64,000 bases of DNA from Wandonia haliotis (GTDB taxonomy: Bacteria; Bacteroidota; Bacteroidia; Flavobacteriales_D; Crocinitomicaceae): positions 682,001 to 746,000 of the forward strand of contig NZ_BAAAFH010000003.1 of NCBI RefSeq assembly GCF_039523435.1, given 5' to 3'. Shown piece by piece: positions 16,987 to 26,794 of this stretch; position 1 is the first letter of the stretch, and every line of letters starts with the position of its first letter. The position numbers and the translations under genes were made by a program. The notes beneath the pieces are model-generated. The model searched no databases. It saw only the letters and a list, made by a program, of their open reading frames with translations, and was not told the origin of the DNA.

Positions 16987-18327
16987 TTAGTGCTTGATCA
17001 GCTTCTGTGTGAAAACGATATCCGATTGATAGGTAAGCTGAACAATATACATACCTGTTTCAATATTTTCGGTTTGGAAGGACAGTGATCCTTCAGAGAT
17101 ATCTGAAGTGAAAACTACTCGTCCTTCTGTAGAAATAAGTCGAATATGGTCTGCTTTTCCAGTTTCAATAGAAACGGTGATTTCATTTTTGAAAGGATTA
17201 GGAAACACAGAGGCATCTATACTTTTTTGAGTGGTAATTCCAAGAGGATTACCATCTCCTAAATCAGGTCGGAAATTCTCTAAAACAGATCGCATAATCC
17301 CAATTTGTCCGAGAGTAAATGAATTTTGACAAGATTCTGCTGAATAATCCATAAAATTCTCAATCATGTCAGGAGCGTCTCCGCCAAGTTCAGTGATATT
17401 GTCAACACAGGTATTTTTACTTGTGTTACAATCGAAGTCTGATTGCGCAGCAGCATTTGGTGTGTCATCGACCCCATCTTGTTCAGCACAGTCTCCATCT
17501 CCCCAAATATGTCGTAGTCCCAGGTAATGTCCTACCTCGTGTGTAACTGTTCGACCTAATACCTCCATATTGCCTCCGTTTCCACTTGGGTCAGGAAGTG
17601 GATTTGGGTTATTGCTTCCGAATGCCTGGTATTGAATAACGACACCATCTTTCATCCCTTCTGTTGATCCTGCAGGCCAGTGCGACAACCCGTCAGGAGG
17701 TGTGGCATATCCTAGCAATGCAGTGGTTTCCTGTCCCATAAAAGAGATAGACATATTACATACCCAGATGTTTAGGTATTCATCCTGATTCCAGGGAGAA
17801 ATACCTCCATCTGTAGAAGACTTAACGCTCTCAGTGACTGACATATCTCCGAGAAAAAAGTTAAAACTTCCAAAACTAGTAGTTGATGTTTGTGTACGGG
17901 TAATACCATTAGTAGGGTTTCCGTCAGGATCATACTGAGCTAATTGAAAGTGAATATCTGCTGAGCCGACAACCGGGTTAAAGACCGGGCGTACATTGCC
18001 AGCGTCGTCATTCTGCCGGTTAAAGTCTTTATTGAGATTAGCAATCTGATTAAAGACCACTGTGTCGTGCAGATTTTGTTCAGGAGTGTTATAAACAATA
18101 TGTACGACTACTGGAATTGTATAAGAATTTTTTTGTTGTCCGTTTACAATGGCGCGTTCTTTTGCATAATCAAAGGCTGAATTTACAATAGATCTGTATC
18201 CGGGAGTTAATTCTTCCTGATACGATATAGCATGATCTGATGCACAATGAATATAATGAGGAGTTTGTGCAAAGGATACTCCGGTAACTAATCCAACTGT
18301 TAAGAGGGATGTAATTTTTTTTAACAT
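16987..18327 (-). CDS. Secreted M43 (pappalysin-type) zinc metalloprotease with T9SS tail
   Basis: 446-aa secreted protease. Signal peptide MLKKITSLLTVGLVTGVSFAQ. The zinc site HEVGHYLGLRH (HExxHxxGxxH) is followed by the WGDGDCAEQDGVDDTP loop and the Met-turn NFMDYSAESC, all typical of family M43. The last about 80 residues (VFPNPFKNEITVSIETGKAD to FTQKLIKH) form a type A T9SS sorting domain, so it should be exported by type IX secretion and attached to or released from the cell surface. Confidence 0.93.
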   Translation of the reverse strand: MLKKITSLLTVGLVTGVSFAQTPHYIHCASDHAISYQEELTPGYRSIVNSAFDYAKERAIVNGQQKNSYTIPVVVHIVYNTPEQNLHDTVVFNQIANLNKDFNRQNDDAGNVRPVFNPVVGSADIHFQLAQYDPDGNPTNGITRTQTSTTSFGSFNFFLGDMSVTESVKSSTDGGISPWNQDEYLNIWVCNMSISFMGQETTALLGYATPPDGLSHWPAGSTEGMKDGVVIQYQAFGSNNPNPLPDPSGNGGNMEVLGRTVTHEVGHYLGLRHIWGDGDCAEQDGVDDTPNAAAQSDFDCNTSKNTCVDNITELGGDAPDMIENFMDYSAESCQNSFTLGQIGIMRSVLENFRPDLGDGNPLGITTQKSIDASVFPNPFKNEITVSIETGKADHIRLISTEGRVVFTSDISEGSLSFQTENIETGMYIVQLTYQSDIVFTQKLIKH

Positions 18328-18361
18328 GGGGTCAATTTTTGTAGTAATAGCAACGAATTTA

Positions 18362-18369
18362 CAAACATA
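18362..18369 (-). promoter_or_regulatory. -7 element for the M43 protease
   Basis: Plus strand CAAACATA reads TATGTTTG on the minus strand, matching TAnnTTTG, 35 bp upstream of the protease ATG. Confidence 0.45.
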
Positions 18370-18554
18370 TCAGGCTATTGTGGTTTTGAGAGAAGAAAAA
18401 GTACGCGAAATTATATGAGCGGTTAAAAAAAGGTTGTTAACGGTGATTGTGTTAAGAAAAAGAACAGATGAGGTAAAATTGTGTGAAATTGCATGTGGGA
18501 AAAATTAAACTTGTTACCTTAGTCGCAACGATAAAAACGAACAAATTTGCTTTC

Positions 18555-19931
18555 ATGAAAACAATTCTAGTTATAGGTGCAGGCTTGTCATCTTCATCTT
18601 TAATACGCTATTTTTTACAAAATGCTGAACAGGAAAACTGGGAGATAAGAGTTGTAGACCAGGACAAAGAACTGGTGAAAAGAAAATTAGGAGGTCATCC
18701 ACGTGGAGTAGCTTTGGCTTTTAATGCGCTGGATCCTGTGGAAAGAAGACCGGAAATAGAGAAGGCTGATCTGGTTATAAGTATGTTGCCGGCCCGTTTT
18801 CACATTGATGTGGCACGGGATTGTATTGAGCTACGTACAAATCTGATTACTCCGTCTTATGTTTCTCCGGAAATGAAAGCGTTGCATGAAGAAGCAGAAA
18901 AAGCAGGTATTATCATCCTGAATGAAATAGGAGTAGATCCGGGAATAGATCATATGAGTGCCAAAAAGGTGATTGATGAGATTGAAGCAAAAGGAGGGAA
19001 ACTAACCATTTTTGAGTCTTTTACCGGGGGCCTGGTTGCTCCTGAGTCAGATGATAATCCATGGAATTACAAATTTACCTGGAACCCAAGAAATGTTGTT
19101 CTGGCAGGTCAGGGAGGAGCAGCTAAATTTATACAGGAAGGAAAATATAAATACATACCTTATACAAAACTTTTCCGTCGTACGGAGATCATAGAGTTGG
19201 AAGAATTAGGGAAGTTTGAAGGGTATGCAAATCGGGACTCTTTAAGTTACAGATCTGTTTACAAATTGGATGATATCCCGACAATTTTTAGGGGAACATT
19301 GCGAAGAAAAGGATTTTGCAGAGCCTGGGATGTATTCGTTCAACTGGGAGCTACCGATGATTCTTATGTAATTGAGGGAAGTGAGAAGATGACGTATCGT
19401 GAATTTATTAACTCTTTTCTTCCGTATAATGAAAATGATTCGGTTGAGTTGAAGTTGCGTCACTATTTGAAAATTGATCTTGATGATACGCTTTGGGACA
19501 AGTTGGTTTGGTTGGATATTTTCTCAAGAGATAAAATTGTAGGGATTAAGAATGCAACACCAGCACAGGCACTTCAGAAAATTCTGGAAGAAAAATGGGC
19601 GTTGAAGGAAGAGGATAAAGATATGATTGTCATGTATCATAAATTTGTTTATCTCCTTGACGGAGAACACAGAGAAGTTGTATCTTATATGGCAAATATA
19701 GGTGAGGATCGAACGTATACAGCGATGAGTAATACGGTCGGTTTACCAGCTGCTATTTGTGGTCGAATGATTTTAAATGGCACGATTGCATTGAAAGGTG
19801 TGCAAATCCCGATTTATCCTGAAATATATAATCCGGTTTTGCAGGAGTTGGAGGAGTATGGTGTGGCTTTTACCGAGAAAGAGATTGTCCCTCCGCGACT
19901 TTACAGCCAGGATATGCAGCCATGGTCGTAA
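18555..19931 (+). CDS. Saccharopine dehydrogenase family protein
   Basis: 458-aa enzyme; I place the start at 18555 (MKTILVIGAGLSSSSLI), where the Rossmann motif GAGLSSS begins near the N-terminus. The middle has NEIGVDPGIDHMSA, a hallmark of saccharopine dehydrogenase / alpha-aminoadipate reductase-like proteins, and the C-terminal part TYTAMSNTVGLPAAI closes the fold. Likely oxidises saccharopine to glutamate and alpha-aminoadipate semialdehyde in lysine breakdown. The aldehyde dehydrogenase 11 bp downstream would take the semialdehyde. The partner lysine-ketoglutarate reductase is not in the window. Confidence 0.85.
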   Translation: MKTILVIGAGLSSSSLIRYFLQNAEQENWEIRVVDQDKELVKRKLGGHPRGVALAFNALDPVERRPEIEKADLVISMLPARFHIDVARDCIELRTNLITPSYVSPEMKALHEEAEKAGIIILNEIGVDPGIDHMSAKKVIDEIEAKGGKLTIFESFTGGLVAPESDDNPWNYKFTWNPRNVVLAGQGGAAKFIQEGKYKYIPYTKLFRRTEIIELEELGKFEGYANRDSLSYRSVYKLDDIPTIFRGTLRRKGFCRAWDVFVQLGATDDSYVIEGSEKMTYREFINSFLPYNENDSVELKLRHYLKIDLDDTLWDKLVWLDIFSRDKIVGIKNATPAQALQKILEEKWALKEEDKDMIVMYHKFVYLLDGEHREVVSYMANIGEDRTYTAMSNTVGLPAAICGRMILNGTIALKGVQIPIYPEIYNPVLQELEEYGVAFTEKEIVPPRLYSQDMQPWS

Positions 19932-19942
19932 AATAATAGGGT

Positions 19943-21352
19943 ATGAAAAGTGATTTGTTTTTAGGAGGTCAGTGGATTTCTTCAACGGAAAAGATGAATG
20001 TTCTGAACCCGTTTGACGAAACAGTGATAGCAACTATCTCTTTAGCAGGTGAAGAACATATTGAGCGGGCTATTGCTCTTGCAGGAAAAGCAAAAAAAGC
20101 ATACGCTTCTCTTTCGACAGGAGATATAAGCGCCATTCTAATGCAGATCACACGGGAATTAGAAGCAAGAATAGAGGAGTTTGCGAACCTGATTGTTCTG
20201 GAATCCGGCAAACCATATAGATATGCTCGTGGAGAAGTGCAGCGAGGTATAGAAACTTTTCGCGTGGCAGCCGAGGAATGTAAGCGTATTCCGGGGGAGA
20301 TTCTGGCATTGGACTGGACAGAGCCGGGAAGAGGAAAGAAAGGAAGAGTTGAGTATAAGAGTGCCGGAATTATAGCGGGGATAAGTCCGTTTAATTTTCC
20401 CCTGAATCTAGTTGCTCACAAGATTGCACCGGCAATTGCCACAGGTTCTCCGATCTTATTGAAACCTTCTTCATCTACTCCCTTAACGGCATTGTTGCTG
20501 GCGGATGTAATTGCTCGTACGAACCTTCCGGAAGGGGCGTTATCAGTCTTACCCTGTTCACGGGTAACAGGGCAAAAACTGGTAGAAGATCCCCGGATAA
20601 ATGTACTTTCATTTACAGGATCCCCGGATGTGGGATGGAAAATGAAGGCACAAGCCGGAAAAAAGAAGGTGGTTCTGGAATTGGGAGGAAATGCTGCTGC
20701 AATTGTACATAAGGATGCAGATATAGCTGCCACAGTTCAGAAATTGATTGTGGGTGGTTATGCCTATAGCGGACAAGTGTGTATTCATACACAACGTATT
20801 TTTATACATAAAGATAAGTATGCAGAATTTCGTGAGTTGTATTGTCAGGAAGTAGAGAAGTTACGGGCAGGAGACCCTTCTGACAAAGATACGCGCTACG
20901 GTGTTATGATTGATGAAAAGAATGCAATACGTGTGGAGGATTGGTTAAAAGAGGCAGAGGAATACGGAGCAAAAATTATTTGTGGAGGAGAGCGAAAAGG
21001 GGCTTTGATTCTACCTGCTGTAGTAGAAAATGCTGCTAAGGGAATGAAAATCTGGGATGAGGAAGTTTTTGGTCCGGTGGTATGTCTGGATTATTATTCA
21101 ACCCTTGATGAGGTGATCGATAAGGTAAACGATAGTCGTTTTGGGTTACAGGCTTCCGTTTTTTCAACGGATCATGAGGTATTGGAAACTTGTTATGCAC
21201 GTCTTGAAGTTGGCGGAATGATTGTAAATGAATCAACCACTTTCCGGGTGGATCAGATGCCGTACGGAGGGGTGAAAGATTCAGGTTTCGGGAGAGAGGG
21301 AGTTAAATACGCAATGATGGACTATCTGGAGCCTAAATTGATGGTTTTTTGA
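19943..21352 (+). CDS. NAD(P)-dependent aldehyde dehydrogenase
   Basis: 469-aa ALDH-superfamily enzyme. Visible residues: SPFNFPLNLVAHKIAPA, the nucleotide-site FTGSPDVGW, the catalytic glutamate in LELGGNAA, the catalytic cysteine in GQVCIHTQR, and WDEEVFGPV near the C-terminus. The GQVCIHTQR form is seen in lactaldehyde/glyceraldehyde-type ALDHs, so the substrate is not fixed by the motif. Its position just after a saccharopine dehydrogenase makes alpha-aminoadipate semialdehyde a reasonable substrate. It ends 6 bp from the converging PKD protein. Confidence 0.9.
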   Translation: MKSDLFLGGQWISSTEKMNVLNPFDETVIATISLAGEEHIERAIALAGKAKKAYASLSTGDISAILMQITRELEARIEEFANLIVLESGKPYRYARGEVQRGIETFRVAAEECKRIPGEILALDWTEPGRGKKGRVEYKSAGIIAGISPFNFPLNLVAHKIAPAIATGSPILLKPSSSTPLTALLLADVIARTNLPEGALSVLPCSRVTGQKLVEDPRINVLSFTGSPDVGWKMKAQAGKKKVVLELGGNAAAIVHKDADIAATVQKLIVGGYAYSGQVCIHTQRIFIHKDKYAEFRELYCQEVEKLRAGDPSDKDTRYGVMIDEKNAIRVEDWLKEAEEYGAKIICGGERKGALILPAVVENAAKGMKIWDEEVFGPVVCLDYYSTLDEVIDKVNDSRFGLQASVFSTDHEVLETCYARLEVGGMIVNESTTFRVDQMPYGGVKDSGFGREGVKYAMMDYLEPKLMVF

Positions 21353-21358
21353 TCGTAA

Positions 21359-23527
21359 TTAGCGAATCAGAGTAAAATGCCCGCGTACGATCTCGTTAAG
21401 ATTTGTATGTGCTTTTTTGAAGAAAATCTGGTATATATAAACACCGTCTCCGGCAGGTTTTCCGTTGTGTGTTCCATCCCACCCTTGTTTGGGATTATCA
21501 GTAGTGAAAATACGATTGCCCCATCGGGTATAGATATCAAATCGATATTCCAGTACATCCCGTACCTCTGGTAAAAAAACTTCATTTAATCCATTGCCAT
21601 CCGGAGTAAAAGCGTTAGGTACGTATAAGGTAGTATGAGGAATTACATAGATCCTGCGAATCATAGTGTCTTTGCAGCCAAAAGAATTGGTTACCACCTG
21701 CAACGGATAGTGATTACCTCCGTCTAAATAAGCCCAATCCGTATTCCGTTCGGATGTCGAATCCAGAGGAGTGAAGTAGTACCAGTGTTCCACTCCGTCA
21801 ATTGATTCATCTGTTAGCGTCACCCAGGGTTCAAATGCAGATACAGTATCGGCAGATAGAGAGAAATTCGCTTCAGGACTTGGTTTGACATCAATTGCAT
21901 TTTCAATCGTCATGGAAAGATCTGCCTGACAGCCATCGTCAACAACTATGCTGAGAGTAACGTCATATATACCGGGATCAGGATAAACATGTGTAGGGTT
22001 TTCTTCATTGGACATTGTTCCGTCTCCAAAATCCCATGCGTAAATTATTTCTGTATCTGCCTGTGAACTATTATAGAAACGGGCAAGGTAGGGAGCACAC
22101 ATTAAGCCTGTATCAAGATAAAAGTCGATAGTTGGTATTTTGAATACAAGTACGGAATCCGTATAGACCGACTGGCAAACTCCATTATCACCGGATAAAG
22201 TGACTGTATGATAACCGCTGGTATTGAAGACAATATTCTGAGGGTTTACGTCCTGTGATTGTGTTGTGTTCGCTTCATTTCCGAAATTCCATGTTATAGT
22301 GGTTGTTGCCGGATTAAATTGCCCGTCAGTCTGAAATGAAAAATTGTTGTTTTCGATACATTGAGGCGGGGGAGCAGTATATTGTACATAAAACTCTTCA
22401 TACACTCTGAATATTTGTTTGCTGGTGTCAGTACATGGCCATCCACGATTAACAATTAAGGTAACTTCATAGTCTCCGGCAGAAGGAAAGGTATAAGTTG
22501 GTTCGAATAAATTACTGGTGTCCTGATTTGTTCCAGATACTCCGAAATCCCAAAAATAAGTATCCCCGTTAAAAGAGTCATTTTCGAATTCAATAGTTAA
22601 ACCTTCGCAGTAGGAGATAAATCTCACCATTTCTTCCTGAGGAGTAATTTCTGACGTTAGCTGGATTTGACAATTAATAACCCTGAAAAGAAAATCCCGG
22701 GTTGTTGTTCCTATCAACGTTCCGTTCCTGTATTCTTTGACGCAGACACCAACCGCAAAGAGTCCCGTAAGATTAGGGTCGGCACTTAATACTCCTGTCG
22801 TTGGATCTATCGTAACAGAAGATCCCGGACCTAATGGAACCGCAGCCGAAAATCCGGACTCCCATGGTACCAATGAATAAGGGGGCGCATCCGCCGGATT
22901 GGGTAGAGGGGCAAAAGTAGTCCCACCGTTGTATGGTGCACATAATTCATAAACGAGCTGGTCGCCATCCGGATCTGTAGCACTATGATCAAATACTAAG
23001 GGATCATTGTTGCAAAGCATCAAAGGAGGAAATTCACTAAATCGTGGAGAACTGTTACAATCTGCAATGCCGGCAGGAGGAATTGTGGCGAGTAATGTCA
23101 GACCTACATCATCCGCATTTAGCAGGTTTTGAACGGCAGGTCCTCTACAACAACGTTGGTAGGCTAGTTTATATCCGCTTGCTGAAGGAGCCAATGTGAT
23201 AACTTTGGTGTAGATAGCTTCCTGAACACAAATGTTATTTGGAGGGGTAACACAGGGGTTGTTAAACGTAACAGGTATCGTAGTATTTCCGGGATAAGGA
23301 ACATCCTCTACACGCACGAATTGATCGTTACCTGTGAAAATAGTTACCGGTAACGGGGAATCAAAATCAGCTCCTGAAGAAAAACAGTCCCGGTAAATCT
23401 TTAACGTGATTCTATACTGATTGTTTCCCAGACAGTCATAATACATCTCTCCTCCTACAATATGCGATGCATAACCTGAAAAAGAGGTCAGGAAAATAAT
23501 CGTTAACAGAAAATACGTAATCCGCAT
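21359..23527 (-). CDS. PKD-domain surface protein with T9SS type B sorting domain
   Basis: 722-aa secreted protein. Signal peptide ends FLTSFSGYASHIVGG; the N-terminal region with IVGGEMYYDCLGNNQYRITL is common in large Bacteroidota surface proteins. Several PKD-type repeats follow, with core YIWDFG/YAWDFGDGTMSNEENPTHVY-like patterns. The C-terminal about 90 residues (VPNAFTPDGNGLNEVF, IYTRWGNRIF, WDGTHNGKPAGDGVY) are a type B (gliding/CHU_C) sorting domain. Expected to be exported by T9SS and displayed on the cell surface, perhaps for adhesion. Confidence 0.92.
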   Translation of the reverse strand: MRITYFLLTIIFLTSFSGYASHIVGGEMYYDCLGNNQYRITLKIYRDCFSSGADFDSPLPVTIFTGNDQFVRVEDVPYPGNTTIPVTFNNPCVTPPNNICVQEAIYTKVITLAPSASGYKLAYQRCCRGPAVQNLLNADDVGLTLLATIPPAGIADCNSSPRFSEFPPLMLCNNDPLVFDHSATDPDGDQLVYELCAPYNGGTTFAPLPNPADAPPYSLVPWESGFSAAVPLGPGSSVTIDPTTGVLSADPNLTGLFAVGVCVKEYRNGTLIGTTTRDFLFRVINCQIQLTSEITPQEEMVRFISYCEGLTIEFENDSFNGDTYFWDFGVSGTNQDTSNLFEPTYTFPSAGDYEVTLIVNRGWPCTDTSKQIFRVYEEFYVQYTAPPPQCIENNNFSFQTDGQFNPATTTITWNFGNEANTTQSQDVNPQNIVFNTSGYHTVTLSGDNGVCQSVYTDSVLVFKIPTIDFYLDTGLMCAPYLARFYNSSQADTEIIYAWDFGDGTMSNEENPTHVYPDPGIYDVTLSIVVDDGCQADLSMTIENAIDVKPSPEANFSLSADTVSAFEPWVTLTDESIDGVEHWYYFTPLDSTSERNTDWAYLDGGNHYPLQVVTNSFGCKDTMIRRIYVIPHTTLYVPNAFTPDGNGLNEVFLPEVRDVLEYRFDIYTRWGNRIFTTDNPKQGWDGTHNGKPAGDGVYIYQIFFKKAHTNLNEIVRGHFTLIR

Positions 23528-23643
23528 ACTACTAAGTTAATAGAATTGGGTGAATTGTGGAATATTTTTGAAGGTATTCCGGAAGTAAGACGCTTGAAAT
23601 GATAAAAAGTTCGTTCGTACTTACCCCACGCGAAAGTAATTGG

Positions 23644-23651
23644 TATTTTTG
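23644..23651 (+). promoter_or_regulatory. -7 element upstream of ctaA
   Basis: TATTTTTG matches TAnnTTTG, 30 bp before the ctaA ATG. This position also argues against the longer reading frame that starts at 23640. Confidence 0.5.
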
Positions 23652-23681
23652 CGGAGACTGGTTTTAGTAAAAGGATTTATC

Positions 23682-24713
23682 ATGAAAATACCTGTTTCTC
23701 GTTCGTTCGTCCGCCTTAGTTGGATTACATTAGTTTTTATTTATCTGGTTGTTATAGCCGGAAGTTTTGTCCGGATAACCGGAAGTGGGATGGGGTGTCC
23801 GGATTGGCCGAAGTGTTTCGGACAATGGGTTCCTCCGACAGATGCAGAAGTATTACCGGAAAATTACCAGAATATCTATTCGGAGAAACGGAAAAATAAA
23901 GTTGAGAAATTCATGAAAATGTTGTCAGCAGTTGGTCTTGAAGGAGAGGCGAAAAAGCTGGGAGATAACATGGAATCTATTTTGATAGAGGAAGAATTTA
24001 ATGCACGAAAGACCTGGACAGAATACGCCAACCGTTTGTTTGGGTTTGTAGCCGGAAATCTGATTCTGCTTTCTTTTCTCTGGATTTTGTTGAAGTACAG
24101 AAAACGAAGACTCGTTTTTGTATCAACGGTTAATCTGATTATATTAGTGTTTCAGGCATGGTTTGGATCTATTGTTGTGGCAACCAACCTCGTCCCCTGG
24201 ACGATTACGGTTCACATGTTGCTGGCACTGGTGATTATAGGACTGCAATTGTATATTATCAGGATGGTCTCTCCTGTTCAACAAAAAGATCTGGCTGTTT
24301 CAAAAACGATTTACTGGTTGATGTTCGTCATTTTTACGGTGACCTTTGCCCAGATGTTTTTAGGGACTCAGGTAAGAGAAGAAATTGACTTCTTGCGAAA
24401 AGCAGGAGTGGAAAGAGAAGACTGGAGTACTTATTTCTCTATTCCGTTTTTTATTCACCGTAGTTTCTCGTGGTTAGTATTGGTATTGATTGCGGGCGTA
24501 TATTGGTTCAAGAGAAAGGACAGAGAATTACGAATCATTCACTGGTCGTTTTATATCCTTGTCGTAGAGTTGGTGTCCGGGATTTTACTCGCATATTTCA
24601 ATATGCCGGGGCTGATTCAGACTGCACATTTGTTATTTGCCAGTGTGTTATTTGGTGTGTTGTTGATGGCAATGTTCAGGATGAAAAGTAAAAATCACAC
24701 AAGTGAAATTTAA
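23682..24713 (+). CDS. ctaA: Heme A synthase, COX15/CtaA family
   Basis: Integral membrane enzyme that oxidises the C8 methyl of heme O to make heme A for cytochrome oxidase. The 343-aa form from the ATG at 23682 starts just before the first helix. Family marks: GSFVRITGSGMGCPDWPKCF in the first loop, histidines in helices at TVHMLLALV, FIHRSFSWL and QTAHLLFA, and about eight membrane segments. A long charged insertion around residues 50-110 (after GQWVPP) is typical of Bacteroidota and mitochondrial-type COX15. No oxidase genes are nearby. Confidence 0.92.
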   Translation: MKIPVSRSFVRLSWITLVFIYLVVIAGSFVRITGSGMGCPDWPKCFGQWVPPTDAEVLPENYQNIYSEKRKNKVEKFMKMLSAVGLEGEAKKLGDNMESILIEEEFNARKTWTEYANRLFGFVAGNLILLSFLWILLKYRKRRLVFVSTVNLIILVFQAWFGSIVVATNLVPWTITVHMLLALVIIGLQLYIIRMVSPVQQKDLAVSKTIYWLMFVIFTVTFAQMFLGTQVREEIDFLRKAGVEREDWSTYFSIPFFIHRSFSWLVLVLIAGVYWFKRKDRELRIIHWSFYILVVELVSGILLAYFNMPGLIQTAHLLFASVLFGVLLMAMFRMKSKNHTSEI

Positions 24714-24790
24714 AAAATGATAATAACTGATAAATTTTATCGAAATTTGTGTGAGCGCAGAGAAAATAAAGGCGTGGAATGAAGAAATAA

Positions 24791-26188
24791 ATGAAGACAA
24801 AGTATAGAGATTTAATAGAGCAAACCTTTGACTTTCCTCAGAATGAGTTTAAGTTGAAGGAAGGAAACCTTACCTTTCACGGGATTGACCTGATGAACCT
24901 GATCAAAGAATATGGTACACCACTTAAATTTCATTATTTACCTCAAATAAGTAATAATATTCAACGTGCCAAAAGCTGGTTCAGGGAAGCAATGAGCAAC
25001 CTGGGGTATTCAGGAAATTACTATTATAGTTACTGTACAAAGAGTTCTCATTTTTCATTCGTTCTGGATGAAGCATTGAAAAACGATGTACATATTGAAA
25101 CGTCTTCTGCTTTTGATATAGATATCGTTCAAAATTTAAAGAATAAAGGGAAGTTGGGCCCCAACAATTATGTGTTGTGTAATGGATTCAAATTACCCAA
25201 ATACATCCAGAATATTGCTAACCTTATTGATCAGGAAGATATAAAAGTGATTCCTATCGTTGATAACTTCAGAGAAGTAAGTGAATTACTGGAAGCTACA
25301 GACAAGAACTTATCAATAGGGATCCGGATTGCTTCGGAAGAAGAACCGAAATTTGAGTTTTATACCTCTCGTTTGGGAATTCGATACCGTGATATTCTTC
25401 CTTTTTTCAATACGCTTATTAAAGACAATCCTCGTGTAGATGTAAAGATGTTACACTTTTTCATCAATACAGGGATTACGGATACGGCGTATTACTGGAA
25501 CGAATTAACAAAATGTCTTCGCGTATATTGTGAGTTGAAAAAGGTGTGTCCTACACTTGATTCGCTCAACATAGGAGGCGGGTTCCCGATAAAGAAATCG
25601 TTGGCTTTTGATTATGATTATTTCTATATGGTACAGGAAATCCTGCAGCAGGTAAAGCATGTTTGCGAGGAGGAGAATATTCCTGAGCCACATATTTTTA
25701 CGGAATTTGGTTCTTTCACGGTAGGAGAGAGTGCGGGAGCAATTTTCAAAGTACTGTACCAAAAACATCAGAATGATCGTGAGAAATGGAATCTGATCGA
25801 TAGTTCTTTTATGACAAATCTTCCGGATACATGGGCGATTAATCAGCGTTTTATTATGCTTCCCGTGAACAAGTGGGAAGAAAAATACGAACGAGTTTTG
25901 TTAGGAGGGCTTACCTGTGATAGTGATGATTATTACAATTCCGAACAACATTCAAATGCTATCTATTTACCTCAGTTCGACCCGAACTCACCGCTTTATC
26001 TCGGCTTCTTTAATACCGGAGCTTATCAGGAAACAATAGGAGGTTTCGGAGGACTTAAACACTGTCTGATTCCTGAACCGAAGCACATTCTCATTTCAAG
26101 AAATGAGAACGGTCAGTTGGTTACCGAAGTGTTTTCTGAAGAACAAAATGCGTCTGACTTTATGAACTTATTGGGGTATTATAAGTAA
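24791..26188 (+). CDS. speA: Arginine decarboxylase, biosynthetic type
   Basis: PLP enzyme of the alanine-racemase-fold (fold III) decarboxylases that makes agmatine for polyamine synthesis. The 465-aa length matches the short flavobacterial form. The PLP lysine is probably K84 in YSYCTKSS; other marks are HIETSSAFDID, LNIGGGFP, TEFGSFTVGES and the catalytic cysteine in GLTCDSDDYY. It lacks the long insertion of the enterobacterial SpeA. Substrate specificity (arginine rather than diaminopimelate or ornithine) is from family resemblance. Single-gene unit. Confidence 0.85.
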   Translation: MKTKYRDLIEQTFDFPQNEFKLKEGNLTFHGIDLMNLIKEYGTPLKFHYLPQISNNIQRAKSWFREAMSNLGYSGNYYYSYCTKSSHFSFVLDEALKNDVHIETSSAFDIDIVQNLKNKGKLGPNNYVLCNGFKLPKYIQNIANLIDQEDIKVIPIVDNFREVSELLEATDKNLSIGIRIASEEEPKFEFYTSRLGIRYRDILPFFNTLIKDNPRVDVKMLHFFINTGITDTAYYWNELTKCLRVYCELKKVCPTLDSLNIGGGFPIKKSLAFDYDYFYMVQEILQQVKHVCEEENIPEPHIFTEFGSFTVGESAGAIFKVLYQKHQNDREKWNLIDSSFMTNLPDTWAINQRFIMLPVNKWEEKYERVLLGGLTCDSDDYYNSEQHSNAIYLPQFDPNSPLYLGFFNTGAYQETIGGFGGLKHCLIPEPKHILISRNENGQLVTEVFSEEQNASDFMNLLGYYK

Positions 26189-26258
26189 TCTTAATGCAGT
26201 AAAACCGGAAAAGTGTAAAAAAAAGGAAGGTTATTCCTGTTCATTCGGTTTAAAATCG

Positions 26259-26266
26259 TATTTTTG
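26259..26266 (+). promoter_or_regulatory. -7 element upstream of the 126-aa gene
   Basis: TATTTTTG, a full TAnnTTTG match, 55 bp before the ATG at 26322. Confidence 0.5.
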
Positions 26267-26321
26267 CACCCCGATTTTCGAGACTTTCGTAGTGAGGTCC
26301 CGAAATAAATTGTGAGCCAAA

Positions 26322-26702
26322 ATGACCACGAAAAAAATAGTCTTTGTTGCCAATACTCCATTTACGGAGGTGATGCAGGCCTGGAGTTCAGATACTGGTC
26401 TTGAGTTTGAATTACATGACTCGAAGACTGACATGCTTGAACTTGCCGAAGGTTTGGCAATTTTTCACGAAAACCACAACTTTTCTAAGGAAACAGAAGA
26501 GCTTCGTGATTTGTTTGATAAAAGTAATAAACCTGTTCATAAGGTAGATATTAACGGAACGTTGGTAGCAACAACGTCTAATTTGTTGTTGTGGATGGAA
26601 CGTGAAAGATTGACCAGTTTACTCGTTCTTGGAAATCCGGAACTTGCTGTTAATGAAAATTTAAAGCGTTTTCTGGACAAGTTAGTAGCTACAGATAATT
26701 AA
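26322..26702 (+). CDS. Hypothetical cytoplasmic protein, 126 aa
   Basis: I do not recognise the family. The protein has no signal peptide or membrane helix and shows an alternating strand/helix pattern (MTTKKIVFVANTPF; then VDINGTLVATTSNLLLW; TSLLVLGNPELAV), as in small Rossmann-like or receiver-like folds, but without phosphorylation-site residues. It stands alone between speA and a T9SS cargo gene with its own promoter-like element. Confidence 0.65.
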   Translation: MTTKKIVFVANTPFTEVMQAWSSDTGLEFELHDSKTDMLELAEGLAIFHENHNFSKETEELRDLFDKSNKPVHKVDINGTLVATTSNLLLWMERERLTSLLVLGNPELAVNENLKRFLDKLVATDN

Positions 26703-26750
26703 CCACTCTTTTTCAGGGTTTTCCCTCCTTTTTTACAGGAGTAAGCAGCT

Positions 26751-26758
26751 TACTTTTG
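26751..26758 (+). promoter_or_regulatory. -7 element upstream of the T9SS-A protein
   Basis: TACTTTTG matches TAnnTTTG, 36 bp before the ATG at 26795. It lies in the short palindrome AGTAAGCAGCTTACT. Confidence 0.5.
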
Positions 26759-26794
26759 TTACTATAAATAGCTTATAATAACAAAAAGATAAGT

